Assembly: GCA_030156895.1 (NCBI GenBank)
Contig: JASGLP010000003.1
Location: forward strand, 35,444-99,443
Direction of reading: 5' to 3'
DNA from: Eubacteriaceae bacterium
Lineage (GTDB): Bacteria > Bacillota > Clostridia > Eubacteriales > Eubacteriaceae
Length of the DNA stretch: 64,000 nucleotides
The notes beneath the pieces are model-generated. The model was not told where the DNA came from and did no database searches. It saw nothing but the letters and a program-made list of their open reading frames with translations. Of the stretch, positions 35,441 to 42,304 are shown one piece after another. The position numbers were made by a program, and so were the translations under genes. Position 1 is the stretch's first letter. Each line of letters begins with the position of its first letter.

Positions 35441-35671
35441 TCAGTTCATCCCTTCCAGCATTGCTGCAATTCTTTTTAATTCCACGACTTTCAACAGTTC
35501 GATTGTCAGGCGGTCGAGTTCGAAAGCGTCCTGATCTTCCTGAGCCTGAAATAAATCCCATTGGCAGATTTCAGCCTGTAATCCCTTAAAGTCAGAACAG
35601 GTTTTTTCCATTAGTTCCTGATTGAATTTGGTTTTGTGTTGCTTTGCCATTTGTTCGTGATATGCGTTCAT
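35441..35671 (-). CDS. Small protein of the mobile element, unknown
   Basis: 76 residues, charged and helical: HEQMAKQHKTKFNQELMEK, then ELDRLTIELLKVVELKRIAA with a heptad pattern. It is the first of five small overlapping genes after the iteron-like region, behind AAGGAG. Unknown; small helical proteins in this place are often replication accessory or anti-repressor proteins, which is a guess. Confidence 0.55.
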   Translation of the reverse strand: MNAYHEQMAKQHKTKFNQELMEKTCSDFKGLQAEICQWDLFQAQEDQDAFELDRLTIELLKVVELKRIAAMLEGMN

Positions 35672-35701
35672 TATTTTCTCCTTTTCTTTCTGCTCTGCAT
35701 C

Positions 35702-35965
35702 TCTGCGCAGAGTCTGCGCGACTTTTTTCCTTCACGCAGAAGATGAAACCCACTTGTTATGCGGTTTTAGCGTGAATTCTGCGTGTCTGCGTGTAAATTC
35801 CAGAATATATAATATAAAAATATACTATTCATTCTTTTTTTTATTTTCTAGTTTTGTAATTGTCACGCAGAAGCGCAGAATAATAAAATTTATGGCTTAT
35901 TATCGCCGTTTATCGCTCTGCACGAAGCTCTGCGTAACGTTTTTCTCTGCGTGAAGAAACGCAGA
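35702..35965. repeat. Iteron-like cluster, candidate replication origin
   Basis: Eleven exact copies of TCTGCG or its complement CGCAGA within 264 bases (starts 35702, 35706, 35713, 35735, 35778, 35786, 35866, 35874, 35929, 35946, 35960), several in palindromic pairs such as CTCTGCGCAGAG. A very AT-rich stretch lies between (about 35797-35862). The cluster is next to the helicase/primase gene. This fits an origin with initiator sites and a melting region. Confidence 0.6.
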
Positions 35966-35968
35966 GCA

Positions 35969-37498
35969 TTATTTTATTAACGTGAATCCCGATTTATGTA
36001 GATCGACAACAACGTGAACATTTTTGATCTGAATCCCATCAAAGCAATTTTCTATATTGCCGTCCCAATAAGTAACACTTCGCTTATAACGCCCTTCACC
36101 AACAAGGTCTTTTATCTTGATAACAAAAGTTCTTTTCGTCATCTTGAACCTGCTTGTATCAGGTTTATGATCCCAAGTTTCCGGTAAAACTCCATCATCT
36201 ACTAGATAAGTCAGGTAATAATTGTAGAAATCTGTGCAACTAACCCGATGCCGATCATCGTCCGTGATCACCACGCAATCTTTATAGAACCGATAAATAG
36301 AATCAGATTCCCGCTCCATTTCTTCCCGGTTTCTGTTGATCTCACTGGGAATGGTAAAGTGTTGTCGGTCTTTAACAAACTTAACCAGCTGCTCAACAGC
36401 CTTGACAATGATATACTCCATATTGAGTGTTTTATAGACGTTGGGTATCTGCTTTTCTTGGGGTATGGCTGTTTTGAAATTATAGATTAACATCCGCTCC
36501 CCAATACTGCTTTTGTCGCTGACAAAGAACTGTGGTACTGCGTTACCTGAAAAAATCAACATGGCTTTATTCACAAAAACAATTGAATCCATGAATTTTC
36601 TTTGAAGTGTGACAGTGTCACCACCTGACAGCTGTTTTAATAAAACATCGTTGGATATTTTTAATGGCGGTGTCTCCCCGCAAATATTAGCCCGTTTTCC
36701 GACTATACCGATTAACTCCATTGAAGTTTCATCAGTGAATGTTTTAAGTGCGATGCTGGAATAATCTTTTTCACCATCTGAATTGGTCAACAGTAATTCG
36801 CACAAGTGCATAAACTGGCTTTTGGCTGAATCCTTAACCCCGTTGAAGAAAAAAATGTTCTTGAAATCCCGATAATTTGACATTACTACTCCTAAGACCT
36901 GATAGAGAAAATCTATATCCTCCTGGTTGCCATTGGTCACACTATTAAAGAAATCGTCCGTTTTCTGGTCTGGCAGCGCAAACGGGTTCCAGTTGTAATC
37001 TACCTGATTAATGAATATCAGGCTCTCTGCTTCTGGCTCGTAATGGCCAATAAACGCATACGTTTCAGTGTCCAAAATTCCATTTTTGAAAGCAATGTAC
37101 TTTTCAGGTGCCAGATCCTTATCTTTTAAGATTAAGTCGCCGTCATAATTAATTAGTTTTTCGCAATCCTCGATGTTTTTCGGCACCCTGTAAATTTCAG
37201 GGATTTGTGAACCGATGAACTGTTTTGGGTTGTCTATTAACTGGTAATAATTGTTTTTCAATACCCTTAATTGTCCATTGTAGACCTTCAAGCGGTACTT
37301 TTCTTTTAAGTAAATCGCTAACAGTGACACATTTACTTTCAGTTCTCCATCCGGTTTATTTTGATTTTTTGGCACCAGATAATATAATTCGCCATACTGC
37401 TTCTTTTTTTCTACCTTTGCTGTGCTTAATTGAGCAAGTTCTTCTTTGTCTTTTTGTTCTAATGATTCTAGAAACATTGCTGTAATGTCCTCTGGCAT
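35969..37498 (-). CDS. Phage/plasmid primase-helicase (D5/P4 type)
   Basis: 509 residues. An N-terminal part (YYLVPKNQNKPDGELKVNV), the D5_N region (YIAFKNGILDTETYAFIGHYEP) and an SF3 helicase with FFFNGVKDSAKSQF (Walker A variant), GKRANICGETPP and FSGNAVPQFF (arginine finger zone), then a C-terminal DNA-binding-like part (SCTDFYNYYLTYL). Together with the CHC2 protein it replaces a P4-type alpha protein and should start replication of the element at the iteron region. GGAGG lies before the ATG. Confidence 0.92.
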   Translation of the reverse strand: MPEDITAMFLESLEQKDKEELAQLSTAKVEKKKQYGELYYLVPKNQNKPDGELKVNVSLLAIYLKEKYRLKVYNGQLRVLKNNYYQLIDNPKQFIGSQIPEIYRVPKNIEDCEKLINYDGDLILKDKDLAPEKYIAFKNGILDTETYAFIGHYEPEAESLIFINQVDYNWNPFALPDQKTDDFFNSVTNGNQEDIDFLYQVLGVVMSNYRDFKNIFFFNGVKDSAKSQFMHLCELLLTNSDGEKDYSSIALKTFTDETSMELIGIVGKRANICGETPPLKISNDVLLKQLSGGDTVTLQRKFMDSIVFVNKAMLIFSGNAVPQFFVSDKSSIGERMLIYNFKTAIPQEKQIPNVYKTLNMEYIIVKAVEQLVKFVKDRQHFTIPSEINRNREEMERESDSIYRFYKDCVVITDDDRHRVSCTDFYNYYLTYLVDDGVLPETWDHKPDTSRFKMTKRTFVIKIKDLVGEGRYKRSVTYWDGNIENCFDGIQIKNVHVVVDLHKSGFTLIK

Positions 37499-38073
37499 TC
37501 TCTTTGCTTCACCTCCTTTAGATATTGGTACAATTGAATCTGTTCTTCCGGGCTTCCACGGGATAAAATATCAAGGATATAGTTAATTGGCTCCCAACGG
37601 TGGATCGCTTCCACATAAAGCGGATGAAACCATCCAATAAGGGGGTTAGGTTTGTACCTGAGCATATTCTCCCAGTAATACCGGGATAGCCTGCAATACT
37701 CAGAATAGGTTTGATCCAGCCATATCTTAAAACCATTAACAGCAGCTTTTTCTTGTCTGCGTTTTTCATATTCCTTGAAATCAATTTTTTGTCCCGGGCT
37801 TAAATCCAGTCCCAGACCGAAATCATTGTTAATTTTTTTAACTGCATCAATTGATGACAGTTCAAACAGTTCCATTACCAGATCAATGACCGATCCCCCG
37901 GCACCACAGGAAAAACAATGGAAATAGTGATCCTTAAAACTCATACTGGGATTGTTATCTGGATGAAAAAGACAAAGTGCCTTATTCTGGTTATTGACTT
38001 CAAGTCCGTAGGTTTCAGCCACTTCCACAATATCGGTATTGTCTTTGACATATTCGAAGGGATCAAGGAACAT
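37468..38073 (-). CDS. CHC2 zinc-finger DNA primase
   Basis: 201 residues. The DnaG-type zinc finger is clear: DIVEVAETYGLEV, then C..H (LCLFHPDNNPSMSF) and CFSCG, followed by GSVIDLVMELF. It lacks the DnaG catalytic TOPRIM core, so it recognises primer sites and works with the D5-type protein that overlaps its end by 31 bases. The ATG at 38073 follows AGAGGTGA and overlaps the AlpA-like gene. Confidence 0.88.
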   Translation of the reverse strand: MFLDPFEYVKDNTDIVEVAETYGLEVNNQNKALCLFHPDNNPSMSFKDHYFHCFSCGAGGSVIDLVMELFELSSIDAVKKINNDFGLGLDLSPGQKIDFKEYEKRRQEKAAVNGFKIWLDQTYSEYCRLSRYYWENMLRYKPNPLIGWFHPLYVEAIHRWEPINYILDILSRGSPEEQIQLYQYLKEVKQRECQRTLQQCF

Positions 38074-38254
38074 TCTCACCTCTCGCTTCTCTGGATAACC
38101 ATTCTTCCAGCTCTTTCTTTGGCACCCTGATAGCCTTACCAATCCATACGGCTGGGAAGTCTGCCCGGTGTGCCAGCTCCACCACTTTCGGGACTGATAT
38201 GTCCAATAAGGCCGCTACCTCCTTGGTTCTTAATACGAGTTTTTCCTCACTCAT
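38063..38254 (-). CDS. AlpA/excisionase-like DNA-binding protein
   Basis: 63 residues with a MerR-type winged-helix fold: LVLRTKEVAALLDISVPKVVELAHRADFPAVWIGKAIRVPKKELEEWL. In satellites of this kind, AlpA-like proteins activate excision and the primase operon, and they sit at the start of that operon. Here the order fits: XRE protein, a small protein, this gene, primase. An excisionase role is equally possible. Confidence 0.82.
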   Translation of the reverse strand: MSEEKLVLRTKEVAALLDISVPKVVELAHRADFPAVWIGKAIRVPKKELEEWLSREARGENVP

Positions 38255-38298
38255 TTACTCACACCCTTTCATAATAAATTACTGTTCCATCACCCGCA

Positions 38299-38454
38299 TT
38301 ACTCTGCGTCATCAATACTGCCAAAAATCAACGGTAATCCTTCTCTTAAGCTATCAATGAAGTTAAGAAGCTCGTGCCGGTCGTCCCCATGGTAGGCTCC
38401 AATAACTAAACCTTCCAGGACGTCCAGTAATTCATAGCCGGTTAGGTCTTCCAT
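38299..38454 (-). CDS. Small acidic protein, unknown
   Basis: 51 residues read from the ATG at 38454: MEDLTGYELLDVLEGLVIGA, then HGDDRHELLNFIDSLREGLP. The ATG lies just after the stop of the XRE gene, behind AAGGAGG, so the two are coupled. Acidic and helical. Too short for many gene-finders. Function unknown; an antirepressor-like role is conceivable from position only. Confidence 0.6.
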   Translation of the reverse strand: MEDLTGYELLDVLEGLVIGAYHGDDRHELLNFIDSLREGLPLIFGSIDDAE

Positions 38455-38456
38455 GG

Positions 38457-38660
38457 TCAGGCCTCCTTTTCAATGATTTCTGTAACATCAACGTCAAGAG
38501 CCTTGGCGATCTTGCCGATTGTGGCCGGTCTGGGATCTCGCTTTTTATTTCTAATCAGCGATAAAGCAGATCTGCTTAAACCTGAAGATTCACAAAGCGT
38601 TTGAACATCGGTGCGACTTCTTGCCATTGCCATATCAAGCTTGTGGTTATCAATTTTCAT
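38457..38660 (-). CDS. XRE-family Cro-like regulator
   Basis: 67 residues with a helix-turn-helix of the XRE family (MARSRTDVQTLCESSGLSRSALSLIRNKKRDPRPATIGKIAKALDVDV). It is divergent from the larger XRE repressor at 38811, with three operator palindromes between. This is the Cro/CI arrangement that decides whether the element stays integrated. First gene of the primase operon. Confidence 0.9.
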   Translation of the reverse strand: MKIDNHKLDMAMARSRTDVQTLCESSGLSRSALSLIRNKKRDPRPATIGKIAKALDVDVTEIIEKEA

Positions 38661-38678
38661 GATTCACTTTCCTTTCGT

Positions 38679-38770
38679 GCGACAAATTATGTCGCTTCGT
38701 TGGTATTATGATATGACATATATTGTCATGTGTCAAGCAATATTTTTTAAATAGTGACAAATATTGGCGC
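38679..38770. promoter_or_regulatory. Three-operator switch region
   Basis: Three 17-bp palindromes: GCGACAAATTATGTCGC (38679-38695), ATGACATATATTGTCAT (38713-38729) and GTGACAAATATTGGCGC (38754-38770). The common form is RYGACA-N5-TGTCRY, the third half-degenerate. The second sits in the spacer of the minus-strand promoter and the third overlaps the -35 of the plus-strand promoter, so they are good candidates for CI/Cro binding. Confidence 0.75.
38708..38736 (-). promoter_or_regulatory. Promoter of the Cro-primase operon
   Basis: On the minus strand TTGACA (38731-38736), a 17-base spacer and TATCAT (38708-38713). Operator 2 fills the spacer. Confidence 0.6.
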
Positions 38771-38782
38771 ATATGATAGAAT
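38754..38782 (+). promoter_or_regulatory. Promoter of the CI-like repressor gene
   Basis: GTGACA (38754-38759), a 17-base spacer and TAGAAT (38777-38782). The -35 box is the left half of operator 3, suggesting autoregulation. Confidence 0.55.
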
Positions 38783-38810
38783 TAAAAAAAATAATCAATT
38801 GGAGTAAGTA

Positions 38811-39578
38811 ATGAATGTAGGCGAAAAGATAAAAAATGCAAGAGAAGAAAATGAGATGACTCAGGAAGCTTTAGCCGAAAAAGTCGGCGTTTCAAGAAGA
38901 ACTATTCAACGGTTTGAAAAAAATGCAAACGCATCTAACTTCGAAACTCTTAAAAGCATAGCAGGTGCCTTGGGTTTAAAAATTCACGAATTATATCAAG
39001 AAGAATCAGAAATTGAAAGAAAAAGGCTTTACGACAATCATTTTCTGATCGGCGCAACTAATTGCTCTGAATATAACGCTGAAGAAATTGCTAAAAAAAC
39101 TGGAATAGAAGTTGACCGTTATAATGACTTTCTAAAAGGGTATGAGCAACCTACCGAAGGTGAGTATTTAAAAATTAGTGAAGTAACTGGTGTAAGTGTC
39201 GAAATGCTAAAAAGACAATCTGATCCAGTAAAACCGGATGTAGAACACGCAAAAGAAATGCTGATAAAATCCGTTGATTTTGCGCTTGAACATGCGCCCT
39301 GCGACGAAAAAAAGAAGGAAGAATACATAAAAAGATTAGACCACATAATTGATTATTACGGTTCAATGTCTCAACACACAACTTCAGTGGGTCTTAGTTC
39401 AGAGGATCGTCCTGATGGTTACATTACATTTATACAAAATTACGAAAGAATTTTAAAGCTGACAAATGAGCATAAAGATTTTGTTATTCAAAATGCCTTT
39501 GATTGGCTCGAAACACTCAAAGATAGCGATACTAGCAAACTAAAATCCCTGATCTACGGAGACGATCCACAAGAATAA
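38811..39578 (+). CDS. XRE-family CI-like repressor
   Basis: 255 residues. The N-terminal helix-turn-helix is well kept (VGEKIKNAREENEMTQEALAEKVGVSRRTIQRFEKN, IAGALGLKIHELY), and there is a second helix-turn-helix-like stretch (YNAEEIAKKTGIEVDRYNDFL). The C-terminal part is helical and carries no S24 peptidase signature, so self-cleavage on DNA damage is not expected; release would then need a helper protein or antirepressor, as in phage-inducible islands. Divergent from the Cro-like gene. Confidence 0.88.
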   Translation: MNVGEKIKNAREENEMTQEALAEKVGVSRRTIQRFEKNANASNFETLKSIAGALGLKIHELYQEESEIERKRLYDNHFLIGATNCSEYNAEEIAKKTGIEVDRYNDFLKGYEQPTEGEYLKISEVTGVSVEMLKRQSDPVKPDVEHAKEMLIKSVDFALEHAPCDEKKKEEYIKRLDHIIDYYGSMSQHTTSVGLSSEDRPDGYITFIQNYERILKLTNEHKDFVIQNAFDWLETLKDSDTSKLKSLIYGDDPQE

Positions 39579-39582
39579 CCCC

Positions 39583-39900
39583 CGACCTTCCGGGTCGTAG
39601 CCCCTGGCATTGAAACTAGAAGATGCGTTGAAGGTGATGGCGAAGGAGAATCAAAGAGTATCAGGCGGAGCGGTTCCGCAGAAATCTGCTAAACCGGTAG
39701 AAACCCGCAAAGAAATCGCCAAAATAGCCGGGGTGAAATCTTGCTTCTCAAATTTGAGAAATAGCTTTATCGGGAAAATCCGAAAAAGTTACGTCGGGAA
39801 TTCGACGAAAGACTTTTGCTCAAAAATGAGTAAAAGTACCGGAATGATATAACAGATATGTGAAACCAATATCCACACCGTCGAGAAATCGACACTGTGG
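39583..39900. other. Row of six short hairpins with a remnant ParB-like fragment
   Basis: Six stem-loops follow each other: 39583-39597, 39745-39760, 39770-39783, 39792-39807, 39812-39837 and 39873-39900, mostly with A-rich loops. A plus-strand frame between (39610-39852, TTG only) begins LEDALKVMAKENQRVSGGAVPQ and KSAKPVETRKEIAKIAGV, which resembles a linker of ParB-like or phage DNA-binding proteins, then loses that similarity. I read it as a decayed fragment or a structured RNA. No ribosome site of quality is seen. Confidence 0.45.
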
Positions 39901-39927
39901 GAAAAAGCTTAAAAAAGGCTCATAGCA

Positions 39928-39956
39928 TTGACAAAAACTGCTAAATGAACTATAAT
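39928..39956 (+). promoter_or_regulatory. Consensus promoter of the NYN leader
   Basis: TTGACA (39928-39933), a 17-base spacer and TATAAT (39951-39956), a perfect vegetative promoter before the NYN leader RNA. Confidence 0.8.
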
Positions 39957-39962
39957 GATGAT

Positions 39963-40058
39963 ACAGAAAGTAACGCATTGTTACCGCAAGTAATGTTAAT
40001 AGTTCTCTGGCAGTAAGCCTCCCACTATAAGGGATGTGCCGAACCCAGGGATTTTTTT
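39963..40058 (+). ncRNA. Structured leader RNA with intrinsic terminator, upstream of NYN nuclease
   Basis: About 96 bases from the predicted start to a seven-T run. The first hairpin is GTAAC-GCATT-GTTAC (39970-39984). The second is compound: TCTCTGG with CCCAGGGA, GGCA with TGCC and CCC with GGG inside (40003-40051), followed by TTTTTTT (40052-40058). The NYN gene begins 20 bases later. It can end most transcripts and so produce a short RNA in excess. I do not recognise a known RNA family. Confidence 0.6.
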
Positions 40059-40078
40059 ATTTTAGAAAGGAATATCGT

Positions 40079-40744
40079 ATGAAAACAGCAATATTGGTTG
40101 ATGGTGGATTTTATAGAAGTCGTGCACGAATGAAACTTGGTGAAAAAACAGCCGAAGAAAGAGCGAAAGAATTAAACGATTATTGTTATCGTCATTTAAA
40201 AGAGAAACACGATGATACTAAGCATGACCTTTACCGTATTTTCTATTATGATTGTCCACCCATGACAAAGAAGCTGTATCACCCTTTCTTAAAAAAACAA
40301 ATTGATTATTCAAAAACCGATTTACACAACTGGATGGCGGTTTTTCTCGATGAATTGAAGAAAAAAAGAAAGTTTGCGCTCAGAATGGGTAAGCTGGCAG
40401 ATAAGCAATCCCATTTCTCAATCAGACCGGATATCCTAAAAAAGCTATGTAATGGTTCTATGCGATTTGAGGATCTGACAGAAGAAAATTTCATGTTAAA
40501 CGTTGATCAAAAAGGGGTTGATATGAAAATCGGTTTGGATATCGCTTCTATATCATACAAGCGTCAAGTTGATCAAATCGTTTTAATCTCTGGTGACAGT
40601 GATTTTGTTCCCGCAGCTAAACTTGCTCGCCGTGAGGGAATCGATTTTGTATTAGATCCCCTAGGTGCACCAATTAAAGAAGATTTATTTGAACACATAG
40701 ATGGTCTAATGACTTGTAACCCAAAATTCAGAAACGGTAACTAA
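40079..40744 (+). CDS. NYN-domain (PIN-like) nuclease
   Basis: 221 residues of the NYN/LabA type: MKTAILVDGGFYRSR (first acidic site), then KGVDMKIGLDIASISYKRQ and VLISGDSDFVPAAKLARREG (acidic cluster D..D.D) and IDFVLDPLGAPIKEDLFEHIDG. NYN domains are metal-dependent ribonucleases related to PIN domains. It has its own promoter, leader RNA and terminator and lies in the cargo slot between repressor and integrase of the island. An abortive-infection, helper-interference or RNA-antitoxin toxin role is inference. The ATG at 40079 follows AAAGGA; the frame opens 15 residues earlier inside the leader. Confidence 0.88.
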   Translation: MKTAILVDGGFYRSRARMKLGEKTAEERAKELNDYCYRHLKEKHDDTKHDLYRIFYYDCPPMTKKLYHPFLKKQIDYSKTDLHNWMAVFLDELKKKRKFALRMGKLADKQSHFSIRPDILKKLCNGSMRFEDLTEENFMLNVDQKGVDMKIGLDIASISYKRQVDQIVLISGDSDFVPAAKLARREGIDFVLDPLGAPIKEDLFEHIDGLMTCNPKFRNGN

Positions 40745-40745
40745 A

Positions 40746-40780
40746 AAAAGCCCCTGATCCGGCATAGATCAAGGACTTTT
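40746..40780 (+). terminator. Terminator of the NYN gene
   Basis: AAAGCCCCTGATC pairs with GATCAAGGACTTT across a short loop; a few T follow. It sits just after the NYN stop codon. Confidence 0.6.
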
Positions 40781-40856
40781 AGGGTGTGAGTTACATTAAA
40801 AACCATAATTATTATACCACATCCTGATTCATTTCACAATGAAAGGAAGTAATCTT

Positions 40857-41993
40857 ATGGCAAGAAAAAGCGCCAACGGTTCCGGTACGATCCGGCAGCG
40901 AAAAGACGGCACCTGGGAAGCCAGGTATTCAAACGGCTATGATCCCAAGACCGGAAAGCTGATCCGTAAATCAATCTATGGGAAAACCGAACAGATCGTC
41001 AGGAAGAAATTAACGGCCATTTCTGCATCAATCGATTGTGGAGATTACAAAGAGCCATCCAAATTAACGGTTTCTGACTGGCTTAACATCTGGATCACTG
41101 ATTATGCTTTAAAGCTTAAGCCCTTGACAATAAAGTCCTATAAAACGCAAATAGATAACCACATTATCCCTGCTCTAGGTAAACTCAAATTATCGGCACT
41201 GGCACCCCACCATATTCAAAAATTCTACAATAAATTGGATGAAGAATACTCGCCTAAAACCGTTAAAAACATTCATGGCGTGCTGCACCGGGGATTGCAA
41301 AAGGCCATTGAACTAGGTTATATCCGCCTTAATCCAGCCGAAAACTGCGAACTGTCAAAGGTAGTTAAGCCAAAATTAAAGCCCATGGATAAGACCGCTA
41401 TCCCTGAATTTCTGGCAGCTATCAAAGGGCATCAGTTTGAAAACCTGTATTTAATTGATTTGTTCACCGGGTTAAGACAATCGGAAATAATCGGATTAAC
41501 ATGGGATTGTGTGGACTTTGAAGCTGGTACCATTTATGTTTATCGGCAATACCAGAAGTTAAAAGGTGGCTATAAATGGGCTACCCTGAAAAACAATAAG
41601 ACAAGACTAATAAAACCCGCTGATCTGGTTATGGATACGCTAAAAGCTGAGAAGATACTTCAAAACGAAAGGCGATTAAAAGCCGGTTCTGGGTGGTCTA
41701 ATCCAGAGAATTTCATTTTTACTAACCCGCTGGGTACCCACATGAAGCATGAAACGGTATCGAAAAACTATAAGAAGATTGTAACCGGGATCGGTCTTCC
41801 AGAGTTGCGATTCCATGACCTACGCCATTCATTTGCTGTGGTATCTATTCAAGCCGGGGATGACATAAAAACCGTACAGGAGAACTTAGGCCACCATTCA
41901 GCAGCCTTCACCATGGACACCTACGCCCACGTTACCGATGCCATGAGGAAAGCCAGTTCGGATAGAATGAACGCTTTTATAGATACATTGTAG
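40857..41993 (+). CDS. Tyrosine integrase of the mobile element
   Basis: 378 residues of the phage integrase family. An AP2-like N-terminal arm-binding domain (NGSGTIRQRKDGTWEARYSNG), a SAM-like core-binding domain (about residues 60-150) and the catalytic domain with TGLRQSEIIGLTW (Arg I), LRFHDLRHSFAV (HxxR), LGHHSAA (His III) and the Tyr in MDTYAHV. All catalytic residues are present. It lies next to the attR site in tRNA-Ser and should integrate and excise the element. The ATG at 40857 follows AAAGGAAG. Confidence 0.95.
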   Translation: MARKSANGSGTIRQRKDGTWEARYSNGYDPKTGKLIRKSIYGKTEQIVRKKLTAISASIDCGDYKEPSKLTVSDWLNIWITDYALKLKPLTIKSYKTQIDNHIIPALGKLKLSALAPHHIQKFYNKLDEEYSPKTVKNIHGVLHRGLQKAIELGYIRLNPAENCELSKVVKPKLKPMDKTAIPEFLAAIKGHQFENLYLIDLFTGLRQSEIIGLTWDCVDFEAGTIYVYRQYQKLKGGYKWATLKNNKTRLIKPADLVMDTLKAEKILQNERRLKAGSGWSNPENFIFTNPLGTHMKHETVSKNYKKIVTGIGLPELRFHDLRHSFAVVSIQAGDDIKTVQENLGHHSAAFTMDTYAHVTDAMRKASSDRMNAFIDTL

Positions 41994-42002
41994 CATTAAA
42001 AT

Positions 42003-42027
42003 AACCGTCAAATTAATGGCGGTTTTT
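42003..42027 (+). terminator. Terminator of the integrase gene
   Basis: AACCGTCA pairs with TGGCGGTT, then five T, ten bases after the integrase stop. Confidence 0.75.
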
Positions 42028-42052
42028 CTGTTTTTTGACCCCTTATTTCTGG

Positions 42053-42071
42053 TTGGGGTGGTAGTTGGGGT
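42053..42071 (+). promoter_or_regulatory. Possible integrase arm sites near attR
   Basis: TTGGGGT at 42053 and 42065, the same heptamer found twice near attL. See the matching entry at 28956. Confidence 0.5.
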
Positions 42072-42093
42072 AAATCGGCATTTTAATAAAATA

Positions 42094-42118
42094 AAAGGCA
42101 ACCACAAACGGCTGCCTT
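42094..42118 (-). terminator. Element-borne terminator for tRNA-Ser
   Basis: AAGGCA pairs with TGCCTT on the minus strand around a loop with an additional inner stem; a T-rich tail follows. It lies inside the element beside attR and replaces the host terminator now at 28778. Confidence 0.6.
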
Positions 42119-42136
42119 ATCATATTCTTTATTAAA

Positions 42137-42165
42137 TTTTCATGGCGGAGAGAGAGGGATTCGAA
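42137..42165. repeat. attR: 29-bp direct repeat overlapping tRNA-Ser 3' end
   Basis: Identical to 28811-28839 over 29 bases. The right copy lies in the 3' end of the intact tRNA-Ser gene. It defines an element of about 13.35 kb between the two copies. Confidence 0.93.
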
Positions 42166-42233
42166 CCCTCGGTACGCTTAACACGCACACACGCTTTCCA
42201 GGCGTGCTCCTTCGACCTCTCAGACATCTCTCC
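42143..42233 (-). tRNA. tRNA-Ser (GGA)
   Basis: 91 bases with the long variable arm of class II tRNAs. On the minus strand the acceptor stem is GGAGAGA..TCTCTCC with encoded GCCA. The anticodon loop CTGGAAA gives anticodon GGA, which reads UCC and UCU. The T-loop GGGTTCGAATCCC is intact. The 3' 23 bases are the attachment site of the mobile element. Confidence 0.97.
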
Positions 42234-42304
42234 TAGCTAGTATTAACTTTTGCCATACTAAAATATTATAAGAGTATTGCCTGAAAAAGTCAATTCTTTT
42301 TTCA

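Noticed and set aside
39610..39852. 80-residue frame as a real gene
   Set aside because: It has only a TTG start, no good ribosome site, and its second half is made of hairpin sequence. Kept as a possible remnant.
28811..42165. Simple decayed prophage
   Set aside because: All head, packaging, replication and control genes are intact and compact, and both att sites are perfect; only tail and lysis sets are absent, which fits a satellite better. Not fully excluded.
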